From Mesobacterium_A sp034670065 (GTDB lineage Bacteria; Pseudomonadota; Alphaproteobacteria; Rhodobacterales; Rhodobacteraceae), in NCBI GenBank assembly GCA_034670065.1, contig JAXMOG010000001.1:992001-1056000 (forward strand): a stretch of 64,000 bases of DNA, in the 5' to 3' direction. The notes under the pieces were generated by a model. That model worked only from the letters and a program-made list of their open reading frames with translations, ran no database searches and was not told where the DNA came from. Positions 16,934 through 25,084 of the stretch are shown piece by piece; position 1 is the stretch's first letter; the number at the start of each line of letters is the position of its first letter. A program made the translations under genes and the position numbers.

Positions 16934-18430
16934 ATGATTGATCAGTTTCTCCTTGGGCTGAGCGTTGTCTTACAACCGCACATCCTGATGTATGCGTTTA
17001 TCGGCGTGTTCATCGGCCAGTTGATTGGTGTTTTGCCCGGTATCGGCGCAATCACGGCCATCTCTTTGCTGTTGCCAGTAACCTTCTATCTGGACGCGAC
17101 CACCTCGATGATCATGCTGGCAGGCATCTACTACGGGTCGCAATACGGCGGGTCGATTGCCTCTATCTTGCTGAATCTACCCGGCACCCCCTCCTCCGTC
17201 GTGACGTGCCTAGAAGGATACCCCTTGGCCAGAGACGGCCGCGCCGGGCTGGCGCTGTTCGTGGCGGCGTTTTCCTCGTTTATCGGTGGTATGGTCGGCG
17301 TTGCGATCCTTGTTCTGGCCGCAATCCCGATGACAATTATCGCACTGCGTTTTGGCGCGCCCGAATATGCGATGCTGGTCATTTTGGGGCTGTTGGCAGC
17401 TTCGTTGATTGGCACCGGGTCGCAGATCAGGTCATTCTCGATGGTTGCCCTGGGCATTGCCCTTGGCCTTGTGGGCGCAGATGCAACAACGGGGTACTAT
17501 CGCTTTGTCGCCATGCCTGAACTGGCAGATGGTATCAGCCTGGTATCGCTGGCCATGGGCCTGTTTGGCGTCAGTGAGATTATCCGCAATGCCGCGCATC
17601 GCAGCCCCGCTGGGCCGGTTTTGAACATCAAGATGCGCGATGTATTTCCCACCAAGGCCGAAGCGCGCTCGCTGGCCATGCCCATTCTGCGTGGTTCCAG
17701 CATTGGCAGCTTTTTCGGGGCTTTGCCCGGCACTGGTGCGGCCATCGCATCTTTCATGGCCTATGCCATGGAACGGCGTTTTTCCCGCTCACCTGACAAA
17801 TTCGGCAAGGGCCATTTGCCCGGCCTAGCAGCGCCGGAATCCGCCAACAACGCGGCAGCCCAGACCGGTTTCATCCCCACGCTGACACTGGGTATCCCTG
17901 GCGATGCGGTCATGGCGCTGATTATCGGCGCACTGATCCTGAACGGGATCATTCCGGGACCCCGGTTGATGGTTGATCAGCCAGAGTTGTTCTGGGGTGT
18001 CATTGCCAGTTTCTTTGTTGGCAACATCATCTTGTTGCTGATCAACATCCCGTTGATCCGGCTATGGGTTCTGTTGCTGCGCATTCCATATCAGAAGCTG
18101 TACCCGGTCATCATCGTGATGATCTGCGTGGGTGTTTATTCGCACCGCACCAGCGTGACAGATGTGATGCTGACCCTGGCCTTTGGTGTGCTTGGCTACC
18201 TGATGAAAAACTACCGCTTTGAGCCAGCACCGGTGCTTTTGGGCTTCGTTCTTGGCCCACTGCTGGAAGATAACTTCCGCCGCACAATGCTTCTGTACAG
18301 CGGTGATTTCACCATCTTTTTGACCCGCCCCATCAGTGCGGTGCTGGTCGTCTGTTCGACATTGCTGATCGTTTTTGCGGTCTGGTCGAGCATCTCGAGT
18401 CGAAGAAAGCCCCTCGAATCAACACCTTGA
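16934..18430 (+). CDS. tctA: Tripartite tricarboxylate transporter large subunit TctA
   Basis: A 498-residue polytopic membrane protein, about 11 helices, of the TctA family. Conserved stretches are GVLPGIGAITAISLLLPVT near the N terminus, the YYGSQYGGSIASILLNLPG segment, and ESANNAAAQTGFIPTLTLGIPG. It starts two bases after tctB. It imports the carboxylate handed over by TctC, probably the growth substrate of this cluster. Confidence 0.93.
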   Translation: MIDQFLLGLSVVLQPHILMYAFIGVFIGQLIGVLPGIGAITAISLLLPVTFYLDATTSMIMLAGIYYGSQYGGSIASILLNLPGTPSSVVTCLEGYPLARDGRAGLALFVAAFSSFIGGMVGVAILVLAAIPMTIIALRFGAPEYAMLVILGLLAASLIGTGSQIRSFSMVALGIALGLVGADATTGYYRFVAMPELADGISLVSLAMGLFGVSEIIRNAAHRSPAGPVLNIKMRDVFPTKAEARSLAMPILRGSSIGSFFGALPGTGAAIASFMAYAMERRFSRSPDKFGKGHLPGLAAPESANNAAAQTGFIPTLTLGIPGDAVMALIIGALILNGIIPGPRLMVDQPELFWGVIASFFVGNIILLLINIPLIRLWVLLLRIPYQKLYPVIIVMICVGVYSHRTSVTDVMLTLAFGVLGYLMKNYRFEPAPVLLGFVLGPLLEDNFRRTMLLYSGDFTIFLTRPISAVLVVCSTLLIVFAVWSSISSRRKPLESTP

Positions 18431-18502
18431 TACGAAGGCATGCCTTGAAGAACCCCAAGGCTAAAACACGAAACAAGGGTTCAAACAAATGGGAGGAAGA
18501 CA

Positions 18503-19465
18503 ATGATTAAGAAGCTACTTTTTGCATTGCCGGTAACTTTGGCACTTGCGCTTCCTGCGGCAGCGCAGGACGATTTCCCAAACCGGTCATTGCGCATTGT
18601 GCATGGCTTTGGTGCGGGCGGTAACGCCGACACCGTGTCTCGGATCATGGCCGAGGAAATGTCCAAAAGCCTTGGCGAACCAGTGGTCGTAGAATCCCGC
18701 CCCGGTGCCGGTGGCACTGTTGCGTCGGGCTATGTGTCCAAAGCAGATCCAGACGGCTACACCATGCAGTTGATGGTTGGTGGTCATACGGTTGCGGCGT
18801 CTCTGTACAACTCGCTACCTTATGACTCCGTTGATGGGTTCACGTTCATCTCGACCTTGGGTCAGTTCCCGTTCTTCGTGGCGGCCCGCTCGGGACAGTA
18901 TGAATCGCTGGAAGCGCTGATCGAAGCTGCCAAGGCAGCACCCGGTACGATCAAGATCGGACACTCGGGCGTTGGGTCCACTCAGCACCTGACCGGCGAG
19001 CTTCTTGCCCTGCGCACCGGTGCTGATTTCATCCACGTGCCCTACAAAGGTGGCGCGGCGGCCAGTACTGCACTGATGGGCGGTGAAGTTGATGTGATCA
19101 TCGACACCGGCACCGTTATTCGCGGACAAGCAGAAGCAGGTGTCTATGACATTCTGGCGGCCACATCCAAAAACCGCTGGCCTGACTCGCCTGACGTTCC
19201 GACTGTTTCGGAAACCGTCTCGCCTGACTTTGACGTGGTGTCCTGGACAGCGATTGGTATGCCTGCCGGTGTGCCGGACGCAATTGCTGATCGCATCCGC
19301 AGCGAAGTACATGCCGCGTTGGACATGCCTGCGGTGCAGGAAAAAATCGCAGCATTGGGCGCAAACCCTGGCGGTTCCAGCGGTGAAGAGCTGAAAGCCC
19401 TCATCGAAGGTCAGATCGCTGTTTGGGCTGACGTGATTTCCTCTGCAGGTATCGCGAAGCGCTAA
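18503..19465 (+). CDS. tctC: Tripartite tricarboxylate transporter binding protein TctC (Bug family)
   Basis: A 320-residue periplasmic binding protein of the Bug family with a Sec signal peptide cleaved near LPAAAQ. Family motifs are the N-terminal RIVHGFGAGGNADTVSR and the VESRPGAGGTVASGYVSKADPDGYT segment. A GGGAGGAA site precedes the ATG. It binds the imported carboxylate for TctBA. Bug ligands are mostly di- and tricarboxylates, amino acids or aromatic acids; the ligand here is unknown. Confidence 0.9.
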   Translation: MIKKLLFALPVTLALALPAAAQDDFPNRSLRIVHGFGAGGNADTVSRIMAEEMSKSLGEPVVVESRPGAGGTVASGYVSKADPDGYTMQLMVGGHTVAASLYNSLPYDSVDGFTFISTLGQFPFFVAARSGQYESLEALIEAAKAAPGTIKIGHSGVGSTQHLTGELLALRTGADFIHVPYKGGAAASTALMGGEVDVIIDTGTVIRGQAEAGVYDILAATSKNRWPDSPDVPTVSETVSPDFDVVSWTAIGMPAGVPDAIADRIRSEVHAALDMPAVQEKIAALGANPGGSSGEELKALIEGQIAVWADVISSAGIAKR

Positions 19466-19532
19466 AACTCCTATGGCTCGCTGGCGGTTTGCTGGCGGGC
19501 CATTTCCTTTTCAGATCGGTTGGAGCCACCCC

Positions 19533-19904
19533 ATGAGTGACACGAAACCCGAAGACCTTTACGCCACCATGCTGCGCCAATCGCTTTATGTCATTACAAC
19601 CACCCCCGCCCGCGCCCCCGGCATGCAAGAAGTGCTGCCCGCGCATCTTGAATACCAAATCGGGATGGAGCGCGACGGGGTGTTGTTTGGCGCCGGACCA
19701 CTGTTCAATGAGGGTGAGAAAATCCCCTATGGCGGCATGATCATCGTGCGCGCAAAGGACGAGGCCGAAGCCCGCACATTGGCGGATGCCGATCCATTTC
19801 ATATCGCAGGGCTGCGCCAATACACCCTTAGTCGATGGATGCTGAACGAAGGGGCTATGACCTTCACCGTTCGCTATTCCGACCAGACTGCCGTGATCGG
19901 CTGA
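19533..19904 (+). CDS. YCII-domain protein
   Basis: A 123-residue protein with one YCII-related dimeric alpha/beta barrel domain (EVLPAHLEYQIGMERDGVLFGAGPL, DADPFHIAGLRQYTLSRWML). YCII proteins are linked to chlorohydroquinone or muconolactone-type steps but most are uncharacterised. The His/Asp pair of active members appears as HLEY and DPFH. I start it at 19533, which has TGGAG upstream. Its place between the transporter and an aldehyde dehydrogenase supports a catabolic role. Confidence 0.78.
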   Translation: MSDTKPEDLYATMLRQSLYVITTTPARAPGMQEVLPAHLEYQIGMERDGVLFGAGPLFNEGEKIPYGGMIIVRAKDEAEARTLADADPFHIAGLRQYTLSRWMLNEGAMTFTVRYSDQTAVIG

Positions 19905-19934
19905 CCCTGCCCCTACCCTGCCTCGGAGAAGATG

Positions 19935-21371
19935 ATGTCAGAAACAAAGAAGAACCTAATTGGTGGCAATTGGGTTTCGGGCGAAGCCTCGGTCAATATC
20001 AACCCGTCTGATACGACAGACATCGTAGGGCAATATGCCCGCGCTACGGCTGATCAGGCGCAATCAGCCATCGCTGCCGCCAAAGCGGCGTTTCCCCAAT
20101 GGTCGCGCTCCACACCGCTGGAACGCCACGCGGTGCTGCGCAAAGCGTCAGACGAAATCTTGGCCCGCAAGGAGGAGCTGGGGCGGCTGTTGTCGCGCGA
20201 GGAAGGCAAGACCTTGGCCGAAGGCATTGGCGAAACCATTCGCGCGGCGCAAATCTTTGATTTCTTCGCAGGCGAAGCGTTGCGCCTGGCCGGCGAAGTT
20301 CTGCCGTCGGTTCGCCCCGGTGTCGGGGTAGAGATCACCCGTGAGGCGGTTGGTGTGGTGGGTATCATCACCCCGTGGAATTTTCCGATCGCCATTCCAG
20401 CTTGGAAATTGGCCCCTGCCCTTTGTTATGGCAACACGGTTGTCTTCAAACCGGCTGACTTGGTGCCTGGATGTGCCTGGGCACTGGTGGATATCCTTCA
20501 ACGTGCAGGTCTGCCGGATGGTGTGCTGAACCTTGTGATGGGCCGGGGGTCTGTTGTTGGACAAGCCATCGTGGAAAGCCATGATGTGGAGGCCCTGACA
20601 TTTACCGGTTCGCAGCCAACTGGGGCCGCGCTCGCCCTCCAGTCGGCCAAACTGATGCGCAAAGCGCAGATGGAGATGGGCGGCAAGAACCCGTTCGTGG
20701 TGCTGGAAGATGCCGATCTGGACATTGCCGTGGATTGCGTGATCAACGGCGCGTTCTTCTCGACCGGTCAGCGGTGCACCGCTTCGTCGCGGATCATTGT
20801 CCAAGAACCCATCTACGACCGCTTTCTAGCGGCCATGAGCGAACGGATGGACACGCTGCGGGTGGGGCACGCCCTGGCTGATGACACCCATATCGGCCCG
20901 GTGGTTGATGCCAGCCAACTTGCGCAAAACGAAAAGTATATTGAACTTGGCAAAGCCGAAGGCGCGCGACTGGTCAGCGGTGGAACGCGGGTTGCACGCG
21001 ACACAGATGGCTTTTTCCAAGCGCCCGCCCTGTTTGCGGACTGCACCAACGAAATGACCATCGCCAGCGAGGAAATCTTTGGCCCTGTCGCGGCTGTGAT
21101 CCCGGTAAAGGACTACGAACAGGCCCTGTCCATCGCAAATCAAACCGAATTTGGTCTGTCAGCCGGTATCGCCACCACCAGCCTGAAACATGCGACCCAC
21201 TTCAAACGCAACGCGGAAGCCGGGATGGTCATGGTCAACCTGCCCACCGCCGGTGTTGATTTCCATGTTCCCTTCGGGGGGCGCAAAGCATCCAGCTATG
21301 GCCCACGCGAACAAGGGCGATATGCGGCAGAATTCTATACGACGGTTAAAACCGCCTACACCTTGGCTTAG
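19935..21371 (+). CDS. NAD(P)-dependent aldehyde dehydrogenase (2-oxoglutarate semialdehyde dehydrogenase-like)
   Basis: A 478-residue aldehyde dehydrogenase. Catalytic Cys281 lies in STGQRCTASS, the general base Glu247 in MEMGGKNP, and PWNFP carries the oxyanion-hole asparagine. The GEVLPSVRPGVGVEITREAVGVVG region resembles the alpha-ketoglutarate semialdehyde dehydrogenase branch. Two adjacent ATGs (19932 and 19935) are possible; the second has better spacing to GGAG at 19925-19928. It likely oxidises a semialdehyde late in the pathway. Confidence 0.88.
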   Translation: MSETKKNLIGGNWVSGEASVNINPSDTTDIVGQYARATADQAQSAIAAAKAAFPQWSRSTPLERHAVLRKASDEILARKEELGRLLSREEGKTLAEGIGETIRAAQIFDFFAGEALRLAGEVLPSVRPGVGVEITREAVGVVGIITPWNFPIAIPAWKLAPALCYGNTVVFKPADLVPGCAWALVDILQRAGLPDGVLNLVMGRGSVVGQAIVESHDVEALTFTGSQPTGAALALQSAKLMRKAQMEMGGKNPFVVLEDADLDIAVDCVINGAFFSTGQRCTASSRIIVQEPIYDRFLAAMSERMDTLRVGHALADDTHIGPVVDASQLAQNEKYIELGKAEGARLVSGGTRVARDTDGFFQAPALFADCTNEMTIASEEIFGPVAAVIPVKDYEQALSIANQTEFGLSAGIATTSLKHATHFKRNAEAGMVMVNLPTAGVDFHVPFGGRKASSYGPREQGRYAAEFYTTVKTAYTLA

Positions 21372-21403
21372 GCCATCTTTCCCCCATCACCAGAGGACTA
21401 ACT

Positions 21404-21733
21404 ATGATTTACGAAATGCGCGTCTACTCCTGCATTCCCGGCGGAATGCCTGCCCTGCTGCAACGGTTTGAAACAACAACCCTGCGGATTTGGGAGCGGG
21501 TCGGATTACGGCCTGCGGGTTTTTTCACAACATTGGTCGGCGCATCGAACCATGATCTGACATATTTCCTGGCGTGGGAATCCATGGAAGAGCGTGAACG
21601 GCTTTGGAACGCCTTTGCCACTGATCCAGAATGGGTCGCAGCGCGCGCCGCCCATCAGGAAGAGCACGGCGAGGTCGTGGCAAATATCATGAACACCTTT
21701 CTGACCCCAACCGCCTTTTCCACGGTGCGCTAA
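21404..21733 (+). CDS. NIPSNAP-family protein
   Basis: A 109-residue ferredoxin-like dimeric alpha/beta barrel protein of the NIPSNAP family (MIYEMRVYSCIPGGMPALLQRF at the N terminus, FLAWESMEERERLWNAFATDPEW). Bacterial members occur in catabolic operons but lack a settled biochemical function. An AGAGG site precedes the ATG, and a strong terminator follows, so this is the last gene of the cluster. Confidence 0.83.
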   Translation: MIYEMRVYSCIPGGMPALLQRFETTTLRIWERVGLRPAGFFTTLVGASNHDLTYFLAWESMEERERLWNAFATDPEWVAARAAHQEEHGEVVANIMNTFLTPTAFSTVR

Positions 21734-21745
21734 GGGTTAACGATA

Positions 21746-21779
21746 CTGGCAGCCCACGGATGGGCTGTCAGTTTTTTTT
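21746..21779 (+). terminator. Rho-independent terminator after the NIPSNAP gene
   Basis: An 11-bp stem (CTGGCAGCCCA / TGGGCTGTCAG, one G-U pair) with a CGGA tetraloop is followed by eight T residues. It ends the catabolic operon. Confidence 0.9.
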
Positions 21780-21911
21780 GTGCCTGACTGTGATCAGTTG
21801 GGCGCAAGTTGTAGGGCGAACCCACACCTTTCTTTTGGGTTGAGCTTTTGCCATTTCCCCCAACGCCCGGCCATTCAGTTTTCAGAGCCAAGAGCACAGG
21901 TCGGCTTGCGA

Positions 21912-23285
21912 TCAGGCAGGCAACCCAAGTTTTTCGCGGAATTCATCTTCCATTGTGCGGCGAACGTTTACGGCTTGGCTGTCGGTGATCGCTACATCAT
22001 TCCACGTCAGCATCTGCCCTTCGCCCACTGGTCGCGTAATCTTCATACCATGTGCAAGGCCAATCGGCAGGCCACGCGCGCGCAGCGAGTCTTCGGCGCG
22101 GGCGATGCGGCCCCAGACGGTAAACCCGCCCTCCCCATCCAGCATATCGCCGGGCTTCAGTGCCTTTTTGGCAATCGCAACCACATCTGAATTCAGCCCG
22201 TTCGTGCGCCCGGTTGGTTCGTTTCGCAATGCCGCACTGGCAACGCTGATGCCCAGCTCCAGCCCGATCAGGTGCGACGGGCGATACAGGGTGGCATAGC
22301 GCCCGGATGTGTCGGTTGTCACACCGTATTCGCCAAAACACCGGCGCACATATTCTGCGCCCATGCCATCTTCATCACTGGCTTCCAGCGTCACGTAAAC
22401 GCCCCAGCGCAAATCGCCAAAGACCTGCCGACCATCGCGTTCCAGGCTGGATACAACTTCGACCATCCCGGCCTCTTCCAACATTCCGCCATGGGCGCGT
22501 GGTTTCAGAACCTCGGGCAGATCATGTACACCACAAGGTGGAAACAACAGCCCGTCGCGCGGGGCCAGCAAGCCTGCAGCGTTTGAAATCGCAGCCATTT
22601 CCAAGGCCGATTTTGTGCCATCCAGAAAAGAGTTGAACATTTGTGAGTTCATCCCTGCGGTTGCGGCCTCTTCCGCGGTCAACCCGTAGTAATCCCAAAC
22701 GGTATCTGGGGTTGAACTGGCGTATTGCGGCAAATATTTCGTGCCTTTCCCGGCGGCAACAACTTTGAAACCGCACGCCCGCGCCCAGTCAATTTGTTCG
22801 CACACCAAGGCAGGTTGATCGCCATAGGCCATCGAGTAAACCAGCCCAGCGCTGTCAAATTTTTGCACCAGATAGGCCCCGGCCAGAACGTCTGCCTCGA
22901 CATTGACCATAATCATATGCCGACCATGCTCTGCCGCCAAAAGCGCGTGTCGGATGCCTGCGGCAGGGCTGCCCGTTGCATCAATCACGACATCCAGTCC
23001 AGCTGTTGCGATCAACGCCTCGCCATCTTCAACAAGGCACGTGCGGCCGCTGGACATGGCATCATCCAATGAGCCAGTCACTGCTGCGTCCACATCCCAG
23101 CCGGTGTTGATCATCGCCTGCCGGGCCCGTTCTGTGGAAAGATCGGCAATCCCAACCAGATGCATCCCCGGTATATGACGGACCTGGCTGAGGAACATTG
23201 AACCGAACTTGCCAGAGCCGATCAGCCCAACACGTATTGGATTGCCCTCGGCCTGACGCTGCGCGAGTTTTGGATAAAGGTTCAT
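21912..23285 (-). CDS. NAD(P)-binding oxidoreductase with C-terminal SAF domain
   Basis: A 457-residue protein: an N-terminal Rossmann domain (VGLIGSGKFGSMFLSQ, about 18-33) like homoserine dehydrogenase/Gfo-Idh-MocA proteins, a middle domain with VVAAGKGTKYLPQ, and a C-terminal SAF domain (about 375-440). Proteins of this build are annotated as homoserine-dehydrogenase-like or FlgA-like and are poorly defined; a sugar-lactone or hydroxyacid oxidoreductase is possible. A perfect AAGGAGATCACA leader precedes the ATG. It faces the NIPSNAP terminator and diverges from a GcvA-like LysR gene. Confidence 0.78.
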   Translation of the reverse strand: MNLYPKLAQRQAEGNPIRVGLIGSGKFGSMFLSQVRHIPGMHLVGIADLSTERARQAMINTGWDVDAAVTGSLDDAMSSGRTCLVEDGEALIATAGLDVVIDATGSPAAGIRHALLAAEHGRHMIMVNVEADVLAGAYLVQKFDSAGLVYSMAYGDQPALVCEQIDWARACGFKVVAAGKGTKYLPQYASSTPDTVWDYYGLTAEEAATAGMNSQMFNSFLDGTKSALEMAAISNAAGLLAPRDGLLFPPCGVHDLPEVLKPRAHGGMLEEAGMVEVVSSLERDGRQVFGDLRWGVYVTLEASDEDGMGAEYVRRCFGEYGVTTDTSGRYATLYRPSHLIGLELGISVASAALRNEPTGRTNGLNSDVVAIAKKALKPGDMLDGEGGFTVWGRIARAEDSLRARGLPIGLAHGMKITRPVGEGQMLTWNDVAITDSQAVNVRRTMEDEFREKLGLPA

Positions 23286-23479
23286 TGTGATCTCCTTTGA
23301 AAAGCGGAACTGGGCATAGCCACGCGCGAAAATGGGAATGAAAAACGCAAGGGTTTTCTAAGAGCCGGCGACTGTGATGAAACTGATGATACGGCTCCTC
23401 AACGCCCTCCAACGTTATCCGGTTGCCAAAGCCTAGGCGGCTTCAACCCTGAAGCACAAACGACTTTTCAAGGCTGATT

Positions 23480-23496
23480 GATTAGCTTAGCTAATC
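23480..23496. promoter_or_regulatory. Inverted repeat abutting the LysR start codon
   Basis: GATTAGC-TTA-GCTAATC is a perfect 7-bp dyad ending three bases before the ATG of the GcvA-like gene, where a ribosome-binding site would be expected. It could be an autoregulatory operator or an mRNA hairpin that controls translation. Confidence 0.4.
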
Positions 23497-23499
23497 CTT

Positions 23500-24429
23500 A
23501 TGCGCGCGCCATTCAAAGCTATCACCGCCTTTCACGCCACCGCCCGGACGGGAAGCATGCAACACGCTTCACAGGTTCTTGGCGTCACACCTTCGGCTAT
23601 CAGTCAGCAAATCCAGACGATCGAAGCCCATATCGGCGTTCGTTTGTTCAGCCGAACCGGCCGCAAGGTTGTTCTGACAGAGGCAGGTGAGCGGTATTAC
23701 GAGATGATCCGCGATGAGGTGGAGCGGATTGCCGTCGCAACCGAGGACATGCGCGGCCAAAGCTCTTACACCGTGCTTAGTGTGCGTATTGCACCGACGT
23801 TTGCCACCAAATGGGTGCTGCCCAGATTGCCCGCATTCCTGGCCCTGCATCCAGATATCGAACTGCGCCTTGATGCCACCAATGACCCGCCGGATTTCGG
23901 GCGCGAAAACATAGACTTGGAAATTCGCCACGGCACTGGCCCGTGGCCCGGCCTTCACCTGGAAAGCCTGGCAGATGAACCGATGCAGGTGCTTTGTTCG
24001 CCCGAATATGCCGCGGCGGGGTCTCTGACCGTAACAGAACTGCCAAACCATAGGTTGATCCATTCAGTGAAGAACGTGGTTCAGTGGGCGCAATGGTTTG
24101 AGAAACAGGGCCACAAACCCCAATCCTTGCACAATCGGGTTCTTTTTGACCGCGCGCATATGTCGATAGATTTGGCAGCCAGCGGCCACGGTATTGCACT
24201 GGAATCCAAGCTGACCGCCTCGGCTGAAATCGCCAGCGGGCGGTTGATTTGCCCGCTGCGTGAAGCGGTTGAAGTGCGCCAGAAATCTCTCTGGCTTGCC
24301 TGCCCCCCTGCTCATTTAAACCGCCGCAAGGTCCGACGGTTTTGCGACTGGTTGAAATCAACACTGACAGAATTTGAACCAGAAAACCAAGGCCGTAGCA
24401 GCCCGCCGCTGATGGCCGATCAGACCTGA
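23500..24429 (+). CDS. LysR-family regulator, GcvA-like group
   Basis: A 309-residue LysR regulator. The helix-turn-helix at about 16-60 reads GSMQHASQVLGVTPSAISQQIQTIE, and the effector domain opens with LSVRIAPTFATKWVLPRLPAF and DLEIRHG, typical of the GcvA group. It diverges from the SAF-domain oxidoreductase and probably controls it. No Shine-Dalgarno is visible; an inverted repeat sits in that position, which suggests leaderless or structure-controlled translation. Confidence 0.85.
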   Translation: MRAPFKAITAFHATARTGSMQHASQVLGVTPSAISQQIQTIEAHIGVRLFSRTGRKVVLTEAGERYYEMIRDEVERIAVATEDMRGQSSYTVLSVRIAPTFATKWVLPRLPAFLALHPDIELRLDATNDPPDFGRENIDLEIRHGTGPWPGLHLESLADEPMQVLCSPEYAAAGSLTVTELPNHRLIHSVKNVVQWAQWFEKQGHKPQSLHNRVLFDRAHMSIDLAASGHGIALESKLTASAEIASGRLICPLREAVEVRQKSLWLACPPAHLNRRKVRRFCDWLKSTLTEFEPENQGRSSPPLMADQT

Positions 24430-24482
24430 TAAATCCCTGAGATCGCGGTGTCTTCAAGGTTCTTAGACCGCGCGGATAACCG

Positions 24483-24938
24483 TTACACGATGGGGCGGTT
24501 ACGCTTCACCGGCTTTAATACAACGTTGGTCTGTGCGCTGGAAACGGCGGATAGCCGAAACAGGAACCCTTCCAGGAACTGGTTATAAGCCGCAAGGTCG
24601 GCGCACAGCACACGTAGGTGATAATCCGCCTGACCGGTTGTGGCATAGCATTCCTGCACCTCGGTACTGGCCTCGACCGCGCGGATGAAGTCGACAATCT
24701 TATCCGGGTCATGGCGTGTCAGGTGAACATGCACAATTGCCTCAAACGCCAAACCCATCGCTGCCGGATTAATCACTGCACCGTAGCGCTCTATGATGCC
24801 ATCTTCCTCAAATTGCTTCACCCGCCGCCATAGTGCGGATGCGGACATTCCGACCGTCTCAGCCAGTTCAGCGTTTGAGGCACGGCAATCCTTTTGCAGC
24901 AATGTTAAGATTTGGCGGTCGCGGACATCTAGCTTCAT
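24483..24938 (-). CDS. Lrp/AsnC-family transcriptional regulator
   Basis: A 151-residue Lrp/AsnC regulator: an N-terminal helix-turn-helix (RQILTLLQKDCRASNAELAETVGMSASALWRRV) and a C-terminal RAM ligand domain (VHVHLTRHDPDKIVDFIRAVEASTEVQECYATTGQADY). Such proteins sense amino acids. It diverges from the indolepyruvate:ferredoxin oxidoreductase-type gene and probably regulates it in response to an aromatic or branched amino acid, a common arrangement in alphaproteobacteria. Confidence 0.9.
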   Translation of the reverse strand: MKLDVRDRQILTLLQKDCRASNAELAETVGMSASALWRRVKQFEEDGIIERYGAVINPAAMGLAFEAIVHVHLTRHDPDKIVDFIRAVEASTEVQECYATTGQADYHLRVLCADLAAYNQFLEGFLFRLSAVSSAQTNVVLKPVKRNRPIV

Positions 24939-25084
24939 ACGGTTTGGTTACTTTCCTCAGAATCTCGCTACATTTTGGATAAGCTTACCGGACTATGGGC
25001 AATTTTCAATTAATATAGGTAAGAAATACCGCTGAAATAGGATATCATACCAAGACACAGTATCCGAGAGATTGGGCGCCCTTC

